From assembly GCF_023242365.1 (NCBI RefSeq), contig NZ_JALLIX010000010.1:1-64000 (forward strand): a stretch of DNA of 64,000 bases. Direction: 5' to 3'. The notes under the pieces are model-generated. The model saw nothing but the letters and a program-made list of their open reading frames with translations. It was not told where the DNA came from and did no database searches. The translations under genes were made by a program, and so were the position numbers. Of the stretch, positions 43,706-53,031 are shown piece by piece. Source of the DNA: Pseudomonas sp. MWU13-2100. Lineage in GTDB: Bacteria; Pseudomonadota; Gammaproteobacteria; Pseudomonadales; Pseudomonadaceae. Every line of letters begins with the position of its first letter. The stretch's first letter is position 1.

Positions 43706-45181
43706 ATGCACGCTGCACTGCTGGATGAAGCGCATCGCGCCATCGAAAGAAAAATACCCGAACGCGGCGATGACTATCGCCTCGGCTATCACCTGTCGCC
43801 TCCGGTGGGATGGATGAATGATCCGAACGGGCTGGTCTGTTTTCGTGGTGAATACCATGTGTTCTACCAGCATCACCCATACTCTGCGCAATGGGGCCCG
43901 ATGTACTGGGGACATGCCAAGAGCCGCGACCTGGTGCATTGGGAGCATTTGCCCATCGCCTTGGCACCCAGTGATGTCTACGATCGGGACGGGTGTTTTT
44001 CAGGGTCGGCGGTGGTCATGGACGACAGGCTTTATCTGATCTACACCGGGCACACCTGGTTGGGGGCATCGGGTGATGACCAGAACATTCGCCAGGTCCA
44101 ATGCCTGGCCAGCAGCACCGATGGTCTCTCGTTCACCAAACACGGCCCTGTGATCGAGACGGCACCGGCTCCGGGCATCATGCATTTCCGTGACCCCAAG
44201 GTCTGGCGGCGAGGCGAGCAATGGTGGATGGCCCTGGGCGCGCGCCAGGGAGACGACCCGCAACTGCTGCTCTATCGCTCCGAAGACCTGCACCATTGGG
44301 ACTACCTGGGCTGCGCCCTGAAAGGTGCTCGCGAGTCGGACGGCTACATGTGGGAATGTCCGGACCTGTTCGAACTCGCAGGGTGCGACGTCTTTCTCTA
44401 TTCGCCGCAAGGTTTGAAACCCAACGGTTACGATAACTGGAACAAGTTCCAGAACAGCTATCGGCTCGGCCAATTGGATGACCGTGGACATCTGAGCGAG
44501 TGCGGTAAGCTCCACGAACTCGACCATGGTCACGATTTTTATGCCGCGCAGACACTGCTGGCGCCAGACGGGCGACGTTTGCTTTGGGCGTGGATGGATA
44601 TGTGGGACAGCCCGATGCCGAGTCAGGCGCAACACTGGTGTGGCGCGCTTTCGTTGCCGCGTGAGTTGAGTCGCGACGGTGAGCGGTTGCGCATGCGCCC
44701 GGCCCGGGAACTGAAGGCGCTACGGCAAGCAAAACGAACGCTGCAGATCGGCGTGATCGAATCATGCAGTCGTCCACTCGATGTACGCGGTGCACTGCTT
44801 GAGCTTGAGCTCGAACTCGACCTCGCGGGTAGCACTGCCGAGCGCTTTGGCCTGGCGTTGCGTTGCAGTGAAGACCAGCAAGAACGCACGTTGCTGTACT
44901 TCGATGCCATGGCCCGACGTTTGGTGCTCGATAGGCAATGCTCGGGCGCTGGCGTAAGCGGCGTTCGTAGCGTGCCGGTGGCGCCAGGGCAGCAGCAGGT
45001 CGCACTGCGGATCTTTCTCGATCGTTCGTCCATCGAGGTATTCGTCGACGACGGTGCCTATAGCCTTACCAGCCGGATTTATCCACGGCCCGAGAGCCTC
45101 GCCGTCAGTGCGTTCGCGATCAATGGGGCCGGGCGGTTCGGGGAGACTTCTGTCTGGAGCCTCGCCGATCTGCAGCTCTGA
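43706..45181 (+). CDS. cscA: GH32 sucrose hydrolase (invertase)
   Basis: 491 residues from ATG 43706, with TAAGGACC upstream. The GH32 nucleophile motif WMNDPNG is at 36-42, FRDPKVW near 160-166 and the acid/base motif ECPDLF near 217. The C-terminal beta-sandwich (DRSSIEVFVDDGAYSLTSRI) is present. There is no signal peptide, so it cleaves sucrose, or sucrose-6-phosphate, in the cytosol; with a proton symporter rather than a PTS, free sucrose is expected. No fructokinase gene is found in the cluster. Confidence 0.92.
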   Translation: MHAALLDEAHRAIERKIPERGDDYRLGYHLSPPVGWMNDPNGLVCFRGEYHVFYQHHPYSAQWGPMYWGHAKSRDLVHWEHLPIALAPSDVYDRDGCFSGSAVVMDDRLYLIYTGHTWLGASGDDQNIRQVQCLASSTDGLSFTKHGPVIETAPAPGIMHFRDPKVWRRGEQWWMALGARQGDDPQLLLYRSEDLHHWDYLGCALKGARESDGYMWECPDLFELAGCDVFLYSPQGLKPNGYDNWNKFQNSYRLGQLDDRGHLSECGKLHELDHGHDFYAAQTLLAPDGRRLLWAWMDMWDSPMPSQAQHWCGALSLPRELSRDGERLRMRPARELKALRQAKRTLQIGVIESCSRPLDVRGALLELELELDLAGSTAERFGLALRCSEDQQERTLLYFDAMARRLVLDRQCSGAGVSGVRSVPVAPGQQQVALRIFLDRSSIEVFVDDGAYSLTSRIYPRPESLAVSAFAINGAGRFGETSVWSLADLQL

Positions 45182-45286
45182 TTTCAATGGATGTGCCATT
45201 CGTGCCGTCGGCCACCGGTCATTGTGTTGTTATGCATTTACCAAGCATGACATGATGCCCAGCCAGACAAGCAATGGCACCCGCGA

Positions 45287-46285
45287 ATGGCTTCAGTTAA
45301 AGATGTCGCACGGCTGGCGGGGGTTTCCTTCATGACCGTTTCCAGGGCACTCAACACCCCGGAAAAACTGAACCAGGAAACTCTGGCGAAAGTTCGTCAA
45401 GCGATTGAGACCCTGGGTTATGTCCCCAGCCTTTCAGCTCGCAAGATCCGTGGTGGTCACTCCAGTGGCAAGACCATTGGCGTCTTCGCGCTTGATACCG
45501 CGACAACGCCCTTCGCCGTGGAAATGCTCCTGTCGATGGAGCGCACGGCACGGGAAAACGGTTGGAACGTTTTCATCCTCAACGTGTTCGAAGCCCCGCC
45601 GAACCAGCAAGCCATCGATCTGATGTTGTCGCATCAGCCCGATGGAATCATCTTCAGTGCCATGCAGTTACGCACGGTAGAAATTCCCCCGGTACTGCGC
45701 AGCCTGCCTCTGGTGCTGAGCAATTGCATCAGTTCGCAAGCCGGCGTTGCCTGCTACATACCGGACGATGAGGACGGTCAGTATCAGGCGGTAAAAAGCG
45801 CCTTGAAACGCGGCTACCGGAGCCCGCTGTGCATCAGCCTGCCGCACAGCAGCCTGGCCTGGGAGTGGCGTCAGCGGGGGTTGGTTCGCGCCCTCGCCGA
45901 GGTCCGCCTGGCGGTGGAGGATGTTCCCCAATACAACCTGTCGACCGACGATGCTTATCAGGAAACAATCGTCGTGCTGGAACAGCAATTGCGCGGCCCG
46001 GAGGGCAAACCGGCGTTTGACCTGCTTATCTGCGGCAACGACCGCATTGCGCTGGTCGCCTATCAATACCTGCTCAGCCGTGGCCTGCGTATTCCAGAGG
46101 ATGTGGCGGTCCTTGGCTACGACAACATGATCGGGGTGGCCGAGTTGTTCTATCCGCCGCTGAGTACCGTGCAACTACCCTACTACGAGATGGGGCGCCG
46201 TGCTGCCGAGCATCTGATTCAACGCCGGGACGACCCCTCGACCCACCGGGTGGCGTGCCCGCTCGTCGAGCGTGAGTCCTGGTGA
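45287..46285 (+). CDS. cscR: LacI-family regulator of sucrose genes
   Basis: 332 residues: N-terminal helix-turn-helix and hinge (SVKDVARLAGVSFMTVSRAL, then LSARKIRG) and a periplasmic-binding-protein-like effector domain (KTIGVFALDTATTPFAVEML; VAVLGYDNMIGVAELFYPPLSTV). It lies 105 bases after the invertase gene and may have its own promoter. It probably represses scrY and cscBA through the palindrome at 42362. The ribosome binding site is weak. Confidence 0.88.
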   Translation: MASVKDVARLAGVSFMTVSRALNTPEKLNQETLAKVRQAIETLGYVPSLSARKIRGGHSSGKTIGVFALDTATTPFAVEMLLSMERTARENGWNVFILNVFEAPPNQQAIDLMLSHQPDGIIFSAMQLRTVEIPPVLRSLPLVLSNCISSQAGVACYIPDDEDGQYQAVKSALKRGYRSPLCISLPHSSLAWEWRQRGLVRALAEVRLAVEDVPQYNLSTDDAYQETIVVLEQQLRGPEGKPAFDLLICGNDRIALVAYQYLLSRGLRIPEDVAVLGYDNMIGVAELFYPPLSTVQLPYYEMGRRAAEHLIQRRDDPSTHRVACPLVERESW

Positions 46286-46424
46286 CGATTCTCACTCGGC
46301 AGCAGCGCAAGCCTGGATCGTGTTGGGGCCCAGACAACAAGGCGACGTTAAAGGCGTCTTCGTGGGCATCGGATTGCGGCCAGCATGGTTCTTTCTTGTC
46401 AGTCGTTCAGTACCGCTGTTTTAG

Positions 46425-46460
46425 AAGCAGGGCCCGTGGTGACGGGGGCCACTGCTTTTT
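46425..46460 (+). terminator. Intrinsic terminator of the sucrose operon
   Basis: Stem AAGCAG-GGCCC / GGGCC-A-CTGCTT with one bulged base, followed by TTT on the plus strand, lies after the regulator gene. Confidence 0.6.
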
Positions 46461-46467
46461 CACCTTG

Positions 46468-47718
46468 TTACAGTAACGACAGGGGGTAGCTGACAATTAT
46501 CCGATTTTCGTCGAACTCATTGACGCTGTAGTCGCGACGCATGGTTGAGTTGCGTAGCCTCAGCGACAGGTTTTTGAGTGTGCCTGACTGTATGACATAA
46601 GCCAGTTCCGACTCCCGTGCCCACTCCCGGCCGCTGGTTGTGGTAGTGGTGTGCACGTTGTCGCCCTGGATGTAGCGGTTCATTATCGTCAGGCCCGGTA
46701 GGCCGAGGGCCGCGAAGTTGTAGTCATGACGCAGTTGCCAGGATTTCTCACCGGCGTTGTCGAAGCTGGAGTTGTAGCTGTCGTTGGCCAGTGTGCCGCC
46801 GCTGGTGCCGTTGACCCGCATCCAGTTGTCGCCGTTGACCTTCTGCAGGCCGAAGTAAAGGGTGTTTGCGCGATATTTTGCCGAAAACAGTCCTGACCAG
46901 GTTTTGTTATCAAGTTTGCCTGCCAAATGGCTGCCATCGTCCTGGCCGGTGAAAAAGCCGAGATTGGCGCCCAGTACCCAATCGCCAATGGGCTGGCTGT
47001 GAGTCAGGTTGAAATACTGCTGTTGGTAGATATCCGCCAACTGGGCATGCCACACGCCAACTTGAGTGTGCTTGTCGTTGAAGGTGTATTCGGCACCGCC
47101 AAAATTGAAGCGGTCGGACGTCACCTTCGCAAGGCTGAATAGCGACATCTTTTCCATGCTGGCATCGTTGCGTGGACTGTTGCCGCGGAACTGGCCGCCA
47201 TACAGCGTCAGGCCATCGATTTCGTTAGACGTGATCTGCCCGCCCTGAAAGGTTTGCGGCAGTGAGCGACCATCATCGGAGCGCAGGATGGGCAGTACTG
47301 GCATCCATTCCCCGATTTTCAACTCGGTCTTGGAAAAGCGCGCTTTGGCGGCCACTCCAATGCGCCCGAAATCATTTGCCGGATAGCCATCACTATGGAC
47401 AGGCAGTAATTGCGTGCCTGTCGTACCCTTGCTGCCATCCAGTTTTACTGAGTACAGCCCCAACACATCGACACCGAAGCCGAGCGTGCCTGGGGTGAAA
47501 CCGGAACGGGCATCGAGGATGAAGCTCTGGGTCCACTCCTGGGCAGTGCTTTGCGAGTTGCTGGGGCTGACGAAGTCGCGATTGATGAAGAAATTGCGGA
47601 TATTCAGATTTACGTTGGCATCGTCGATAAATCCGCCGGCCCAAGTGGTGGCGGGCACAAGGATGCTGGTGACTATTGCGGCTGGAAGCGCGCTGATGAC
47701 GTGACGCTTTGACGGCAT
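46468..47718 (-). CDS. OprD-family outer-membrane porin
   Basis: 416 residues with a signal peptide (ending TTWAGG) and the OprD pattern: FIDDANVNLNIRNFFINRDF, AQEWTQSFILDARSGFTPG, SDGYPANDFGRIGVAAKARFS and a C-terminal RDYSVNEFDENRIIVSYPLS. OprD/Opd porins are substrate-selective channels for amino acids or aromatic and other carboxylic acids. The position beside quinate/shikimate genes suggests an aromatic or alicyclic acid. It is divergent from the EamA gene. Confidence 0.9.
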   Translation of the reverse strand: MPSKRHVISALPAAIVTSILVPATTWAGGFIDDANVNLNIRNFFINRDFVSPSNSQSTAQEWTQSFILDARSGFTPGTLGFGVDVLGLYSVKLDGSKGTTGTQLLPVHSDGYPANDFGRIGVAAKARFSKTELKIGEWMPVLPILRSDDGRSLPQTFQGGQITSNEIDGLTLYGGQFRGNSPRNDASMEKMSLFSLAKVTSDRFNFGGAEYTFNDKHTQVGVWHAQLADIYQQQYFNLTHSQPIGDWVLGANLGFFTGQDDGSHLAGKLDNKTWSGLFSAKYRANTLYFGLQKVNGDNWMRVNGTSGGTLANDSYNSSFDNAGEKSWQLRHDYNFAALGLPGLTIMNRYIQGDNVHTTTTTSGREWARESELAYVIQSGTLKNLSLRLRNSTMRRDYSVNEFDENRIIVSYPLSLL

Positions 47719-47811
47719 GGTAACGGACCTTCTTATAGTTATGAGTGCATCGAATCCGAGGCTGATAGTGCTATTGGGGCGGGGGTCGGCTCAATTGGCG
47801 AAACGCTGTTT

Positions 47812-47828
47812 TGTGCGATTATCGAACA
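47812..47828. promoter_or_regulatory. PcaR-like IclR-family operator 1
   Basis: TGTGCGATTATCGAACA, whose reverse complement TGTTCGATAATCGCACA matches the PcaR box known from P. putida. It is followed by TAACTGGTTCGAACATTT, shared with operator 2. It lies in the divergent OprD/EamA region. Confidence 0.65.
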
Positions 47829-47955
47829 GTAATTAACTGGTTCGAACATTTTGTGCGGGTGGCTGTGCTTCGATACCGGAGAAGAGGATTACCCTCTTGA
47901 TTAAAAGTGGAACGAAGTTCTAAATACTGACGCCTGCCTGTTCAAAGGACGCCCA

Positions 47956-48840
47956 ATGAGTACCGTTAGTACACCGTTGTCCGGTATAAACCATCCATTC
48001 AGGGGGATTTCGTTCATTGTGCTGGCAACGCTTCTGTTTGCCACGCATGACACCCTTTCCAAATACCTGTCCGGGATCTACCCGGTTATCATGGTGGTTT
48101 GGGTTCGTTACATAGTGCATACCCTGCTGATGGCCGGTATCTTCCTGCCGTCAGCGGGGTTGCGGGTACTGCGCACCCGGCGTCCGGGGTTGCAGGCATT
48201 GCGCGCGACCTGCCTGTTGGGCACCAGTCTGTTGTTCACCAGCGGTCTGATGTTCATTCCCCTGGCGGAAGCGACGGCGGTCAATTTCCTCGCCCCGCTG
48301 TTGGTCACGGCATTGTCGGTGCCGTTATTGGGGGAGCATGTCACCCGTGGGCAATGGGTCGCCGTCTCGGTGGGCTTTCTCGGGGTGATGGTCATCGTGC
48401 ATCCGGGCGGCGAGTTGTTCACCCCGGCAGTCCTGTTACCGCTGGGATCGGCCATGTGTTTTGCCTGCTACCAGTTGCTGACACGACGGGTCAGTGCCCA
48501 TGACAGCCCGACCACCAGCAACTTCTTCGCCGGGTTGTTCAACAGCTTGCTGATGAGCACACTGGTAGCGTTTTTCTGGCAGACCCCACAGCTCAAGCAC
48601 TTGCCATGGATGCTGGCATTGGGCACCTGCGGAATGGTCGCGCATTTGCTCTTGACCCAGGCATTCCGTTTTGCCGCCCCGGCGATGCTGGCGCCGTTCG
48701 GTTATTGCCAGATCGTCTTTGCCGGTCTGTTGGGCTTTCTGGTGTTCGCCCATGCGCCGTCGCTCACGACCCAGTTCGGCATCGCTGTGATCTGCCTCAG
48801 CGGTCTGGCCGCTGCGTGGCAACAGCGTCGCAAGGCTTGA
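47956..48840 (+). CDS. EamA (DMT) family transporter
   Basis: 294 residues with ten predicted helices and two EamA repeats (FIVLATLLFATHDTLSKYL; PLGSAMCFACYQLLTRRVS). The family moves small metabolites; the direction and substrate cannot be read from sequence. AAGGACGCCCA precedes the ATG. The promoter region has the PcaR-like box, so it is likely induced with the quinate/shikimate genes. Confidence 0.85.
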   Translation: MSTVSTPLSGINHPFRGISFIVLATLLFATHDTLSKYLSGIYPVIMVVWVRYIVHTLLMAGIFLPSAGLRVLRTRRPGLQALRATCLLGTSLLFTSGLMFIPLAEATAVNFLAPLLVTALSVPLLGEHVTRGQWVAVSVGFLGVMVIVHPGGELFTPAVLLPLGSAMCFACYQLLTRRVSAHDSPTTSNFFAGLFNSLLMSTLVAFFWQTPQLKHLPWMLALGTCGMVAHLLLTQAFRFAAPAMLAPFGYCQIVFAGLLGFLVFAHAPSLTTQFGIAVICLSGLAAAWQQRRKA

Positions 48841-48923
48841 TGGGGAAACGAAGAGGAGCCGCTGATTGGTTCCCGTGCGGTGCAGGCACTGGAAAGCCTG
48901 TCCAGGTTTTGTTGCCAGTCATG

Positions 48924-48957
48924 CACAAAAAAAAGAGGCCTGAATGAAGGCCTCTTT
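48924..48957 (-). terminator. Intrinsic terminator of the MFS gene
   Basis: On the minus strand, AGAGGCCT, loop TCATTC, AGGCCTCT is followed by a run of eight T. It lies 21 bases after the MFS stop. The same stem could also serve the EamA gene from the other side, though with a weaker T-run. Confidence 0.85.
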
Positions 48958-48977
48958 GGTGAATACTCAAGGGGGGA

Positions 48978-50306
48978 TCAGTCCTTGAGGGTTTCGACCC
49001 CACGCGGGGCCATGAAATACATCCAGATCAGCGCGATGAAGTACATCGCCGGGATCATCATGAGCAGCACGTTGTAGTTGTTGTTCGTAGCGGTCAGCAC
49101 GGCACCGACGATCTGGGTCATGAACATGCCACCAACCGCGGCGCACATGCCACCGAAGCCGAACACGGTACTGATCAGGTGCTTGGGCGTGTAATCCATG
49201 ACCAGGCTCCAGATATTCGCAGTCCAGGCCTGGTGTGCGCCGACGGCCAAGGCGATGGCCACTACCGCAACCCATAACCCGCTGGCATTGGCGGCGAAGA
49301 TCACGCCGATGATAGTGATCGCGAATATCAACATCGACAGTAGCCGCGATGTCGTCGCGCGCATTCCGCGACCGATCAGCCAGGAAGACAGGATCCCGCC
49401 GCCGATGCTGCCGAAGTCGGCCGTCAACCAGATCAGCATGAGCGGAATCCCCATCTGGGTAACGCTGATGTCCAGGTGGTATTGCTGATTGAGAAACGGT
49501 GGCAGCCAGTACAGGTAGAACCAGAAGACAGGGGCCGTGATCGCATAGGCCAAGGCAAACGCCCAAGTGCCGCGCATACGCAGGATACGTGAGAACGGCA
49601 CTTTGACCGGAGTGGGCTCGATGTCCTTGTTGATGTAGTCCAGTTCGCTTTGGCGCACGCTCGGGTGATCTTCAGGGTTGAAGTACTTGAGGCTCCACCA
49701 AACGGCCCAGATCAGGCCCAGCAAACCCATGCAGATGAATGCGGCTTGCCAGCCCCATACCGACAAGATCAATGGAAGCAGGGCAGGGGTCATCATTGCG
49801 CCAATGTTGGTCCCGGCATTGAATATTCCGGTCGCTACGGCGCGCTCACCGGCCGGGAACCAAAGTCGTGTGGTCTTCACGCATGACGGGTAGTTGGCGG
49901 CTTCGGTCAGGCCGAGAATGAAACGGCAGACCATGAAGCCGACGGCCGAGGTCGCCAGGCCATGAGCGCCGGTGGCGAAGCTCCACAGCAACACGGCCAG
50001 GAAAAACGCCCGCTTGACGCCGACCCGATCGATGAAGCGGCCTTGCAGCACAAAGCCGATGGCATAACCGACCTGGAACCAGAAGTTGATGTTGGCGTAA
50101 TCCATGGCCGTCCAGCTCATCTCTTTGGCCAGGAACGGCTGCATGATGCCCAGGGCGGCGCGGTCGATGTAGTTCAGCGTGGTGGCGAAAAACACCAGCG
50201 CGAGCATGCTCCAGCGGGTTCTACCGACGGCCATGGCAGTGCGGATTTTTCCGCTGACACCCGTGTGCGCCACAGTGGTGCGGGAAGTTACTTCGGTATG
50301 AAACAT
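48978..50306 (-). CDS. MFS acid:proton symporter (ACS family)
   Basis: 442 residues with twelve helices. The motifs ALVFFATTLNYIDRAALGIMQP, DRVGVKRAFF and LGLTEAANYPSCVKTTRLWFP are typical of the anion:cation symporter family (hexuronate, galactarate, and related acids). The position, divergent from quiC, points to uptake of quinate, shikimate or dehydroshikimate. Start ATG 50306 has no strong ribosome binding site; an ATG at 50234 is an alternative. Confidence 0.88.
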   Translation of the reverse strand: MFHTEVTSRTTVAHTGVSGKIRTAMAVGRTRWSMLALVFFATTLNYIDRAALGIMQPFLAKEMSWTAMDYANINFWFQVGYAIGFVLQGRFIDRVGVKRAFFLAVLLWSFATGAHGLATSAVGFMVCRFILGLTEAANYPSCVKTTRLWFPAGERAVATGIFNAGTNIGAMMTPALLPLILSVWGWQAAFICMGLLGLIWAVWWSLKYFNPEDHPSVRQSELDYINKDIEPTPVKVPFSRILRMRGTWAFALAYAITAPVFWFYLYWLPPFLNQQYHLDISVTQMGIPLMLIWLTADFGSIGGGILSSWLIGRGMRATTSRLLSMLIFAITIIGVIFAANASGLWVAVVAIALAVGAHQAWTANIWSLVMDYTPKHLISTVFGFGGMCAAVGGMFMTQIVGAVLTATNNNYNVLLMMIPAMYFIALIWMYFMAPRGVETLKD

Positions 50307-50973
50307 AGGTAAGCCATCCGTTCCAAGACTGCGCTGTGAGCGTCAGTCGAACTGAAAATGCAACTCGAGCCGAGCATGAGCCTGTGCTATGGAGCCGTGA
50401 TTGAATCGCAGCGGTGACTCTTTGACCCGGGGTCAAGAATGTCGCGGCGATTCATCAACGCAGCAGCACAACACGCCGGCTTTCGAGCGCGGGGTTTGAT
50501 CAGGCAACTGTGGATCCAGGCCCCGTCAGGACTGAAGGCAGTTGCCTCCCCAGAGGTTCGGGAATGGTGGCGAGGGCGGGCAGGAGGTATCGGTATGAAA
50601 GGCGTGATGCGCGGGAGAGTGAAGCCGCAAGTGAGTGCATGAGCATTGACCCTATTCTTGAAATTGTTATGAGCAGGCGGGTGACGCGATTGCGGACGAC
50701 TGAATCCCCAAATCACTGGTTAACGGTGTTTCGGGCTCGTCCTATGGGTGTGCAGCTAGTTTTGAGCAACGAGCGAAACAGCGTCAATTGGCAAAGGTGG
50801 CTTTTGTTCGATAATCGAACACAAAACTAACTGGTTAGTACATTTGAGATTGTCGTGGTCATGCCACGAGCGAATAATTCAGCGCAGCACCCAGCATGGT
50901 CCCGAACAGGCTGATCAATCCGGTGCTTTGACATTGGGGCCTGCAGAGGCCGCACTCATCCAGGAGCTGAAGC
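50307..50973. other. Divergent MFS/quiC intergenic region
   Basis: 667 bases. Only the operator at 50805-50821 and its downstream block stand out. Open frames around 50439-50642 lack start signals or similarity. Confidence 0.5.
50805..50821. promoter_or_regulatory. PcaR-like IclR-family operator 2
   Basis: TGTTCGATAATCGAACA, two perfect 8-bp arms about one central base. It is followed after six bases by TAACTGGTTAGTACATTT, matching the block behind operator 1 at all but two positions. It faces quiC. Confidence 0.65.
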
Positions 50974-52881
50974 ATGCAGCGTTCGATTGCCACCGTTTCC
51001 TTGAGCGGTACCCTGCCAGAGAAACTCGAAGCCATTGCGGCCGCTGGTTTTGACGGTGTGGAAATCTTCGAGAACGACCTCCTTTACTATGACGGCAGCC
51101 CACGCAACATACGGCAGATGTGTGCCGATCTGGGTATCGCCATCACCTTGTTTCAACCGTTTCGCGACTTCGAAGGTTGCCGTCGTGATCGCTTGCAGCG
51201 CAACGTCGAACGCGCCGAGCGCAAGTTCGACCTGATGCAGGAATTGGGCACTGACCTTGTTCTGGTGTGCAGTAACACCGCCACGGATTCTGTGGGCGAT
51301 GAAAGAATTCTTCTTGATGACCTGAGCCTGCTGGCTGAACGCGCCGGCGCCCGAAACCTGCGGATTGGCTACGAGGCGCTGGCGTGGGGGCGTCATGTAA
51401 ACACCTGGCAGCAAGTCTGGAACCTGGTACGCCAGGTCGATCACCCGGCGCTTGGCGTGCTGCTCGACAGTTTCCACACCTTGTCACTCAAGGGCGACCC
51501 CAGCGCCATCGCGCAGATTCCAGGCGACAAGATCTTCTTCGTGCAGTTGGCTGATGCACCGCTATTGGCCATGGATGTCCTGGAGTGGAGTCGGCATTTC
51601 CGTTGCTTCCCTGGCCAGGGCGAGTTTGATCTGGCGGGATTCCTTGCGCCAATCCTGCGCAGCGGTTACAGCGGCCCGTTGTCGCTGGAAGTCTTCAACG
51701 ATGGCTTCCGTGCTGCGCCGCCTCGAGCCAATGCTGCGGACGGCCTGCGCTCGCTGCTGTACCTGGAGGAAAAAACCCGCAAGCTGTTGGAGAAAGAGGC
51801 CGAGCCCATCAACACCGACATGCTGTTCAACCCGCCGTCCGCAAGTCGCTACAACGGTATTGAGTTTCTCGAGTTTGCGGTAGATGAAGCCCAAGGCGCA
51901 CGGCTCTCCACCTGGCTGGAGAACCTCGGTTTCGCCCACCTCGGTCAGCATCGCTCGAAAGCCGTCAGCCTGCTGCGTCAGGGCGATATCAAGATCGTGC
52001 TCAACGCCGAACCCTATTCTTTTGCCCATGGCTTTTTCGAGGCACATGGCCCGTCGTTATGCGCCATGGCCTTGCGGGTCGAAGACGGCGGTGCCGCGCT
52101 GGAACGCGCGCAGATGTACAAGGGGCAGCCATACCGTGGCCTGGTCGGTCCCAACGAACGCGAAATTCCTGCCGTGCGCGCGCCGGATGGCAGCCTGATC
52201 TATCTGGTTGAGCCGGCTGAGGCCGGCAAGTCGATCTACGACAGCGATTTCAGGTTGGACCCACAAGCGATGCCGGGCGGTGGCTTGCAACGCATCGATC
52301 ACATGGCAATGGCCTTGCCTGCGGACAGCCTCGACGGTTGGGTACTGTTTTATAAAAGCTTGCTGGATTTCGAGGCCGACGATGAAGTGGTCTTGCCCGA
52401 TCCCTACGGTCTGGTCAAGAGCCGGGCACTGCGTAGCCAATGCAGTACGCTGCGTTTGCCGCTGAATATCTCGGAAAATCGCAACACGGCGATCTCCCAT
52501 GCACTGTCCAGCTATCGCGGCTCAGGGGTGCACCATATTGCCTTTTCTTGCGAGGATATCTTTGCTGAAGTCAGGCGCGCCAAGGCGGCCCGGGTATCGC
52601 TGTTGGAAATTCCGCTCAATTACTATGACGACTTGGCGGCGCGCTTCGATTTCGACGCCGAGTTCCTCAGCGAGCTGGCCTACTTCAACGTGCTTTACGA
52701 CCGCGACGCTCAAGGTGGCGAACTGTTTCACGTCTACACCGAGTCGTTCGACGAGCGCTTTTTCTTCGAGATTCTGCAACGCAAGAATGGTTACGTCGGC
52801 TACGGGGCGGCCAACGTGGCCGTGCGGCTTGCGGCGATGGCCAAGTCCCGTAGTGGCGCCGCGCGCCAAGCCAGGCTTTGA
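50974..52881 (+). CDS. quiC: 3-Dehydroshikimate dehydratase, two-domain QuiC type
   Basis: 635 residues. Residues 1-275 form a TIM barrel of the sugar-phosphate isomerase type (RSIATVSLSGTLPEKLEAIAAAGFDGVEIFE; GYEALAWGRHVNTW; LLDSFHTLSL), with metal ligands E, D, H and E on the barrel. Residues 290-610 are a VOC/4-hydroxyphenylpyruvate dioxygenase-like domain (RIDHMAMALP; GSGVHHIAFSCEDIF). The bacterial QuiC1 enzymes share this fusion and convert 3-dehydroshikimate to protocatechuate, linking quinate/shikimate to the beta-ketoadipate pathway. AGGAG precedes ATG 50974. Confidence 0.93.
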   Translation: MQRSIATVSLSGTLPEKLEAIAAAGFDGVEIFENDLLYYDGSPRNIRQMCADLGIAITLFQPFRDFEGCRRDRLQRNVERAERKFDLMQELGTDLVLVCSNTATDSVGDERILLDDLSLLAERAGARNLRIGYEALAWGRHVNTWQQVWNLVRQVDHPALGVLLDSFHTLSLKGDPSAIAQIPGDKIFFVQLADAPLLAMDVLEWSRHFRCFPGQGEFDLAGFLAPILRSGYSGPLSLEVFNDGFRAAPPRANAADGLRSLLYLEEKTRKLLEKEAEPINTDMLFNPPSASRYNGIEFLEFAVDEAQGARLSTWLENLGFAHLGQHRSKAVSLLRQGDIKIVLNAEPYSFAHGFFEAHGPSLCAMALRVEDGGAALERAQMYKGQPYRGLVGPNEREIPAVRAPDGSLIYLVEPAEAGKSIYDSDFRLDPQAMPGGGLQRIDHMAMALPADSLDGWVLFYKSLLDFEADDEVVLPDPYGLVKSRALRSQCSTLRLPLNISENRNTAISHALSSYRGSGVHHIAFSCEDIFAEVRRAKAARVSLLEIPLNYYDDLAARFDFDAEFLSELAYFNVLYDRDAQGGELFHVYTESFDERFFFEILQRKNGYVGYGAANVAVRLAAMAKSRSGAARQARL

Positions 52882-53031
52882 GAGGGGCGGGCGAGAAATG
52901 TCATTTGCGCGGCCTTCATAAGGCGCGGCTACCAGCGGGTCCCTTGTTTTGCAGCGCCTGGCCTATCAAGGTGGGCCGCGGTTTCCCGAGGCCGCGATTG
53001 CCTTTAGAATCCGCGCAACTTCAAAGGGACC

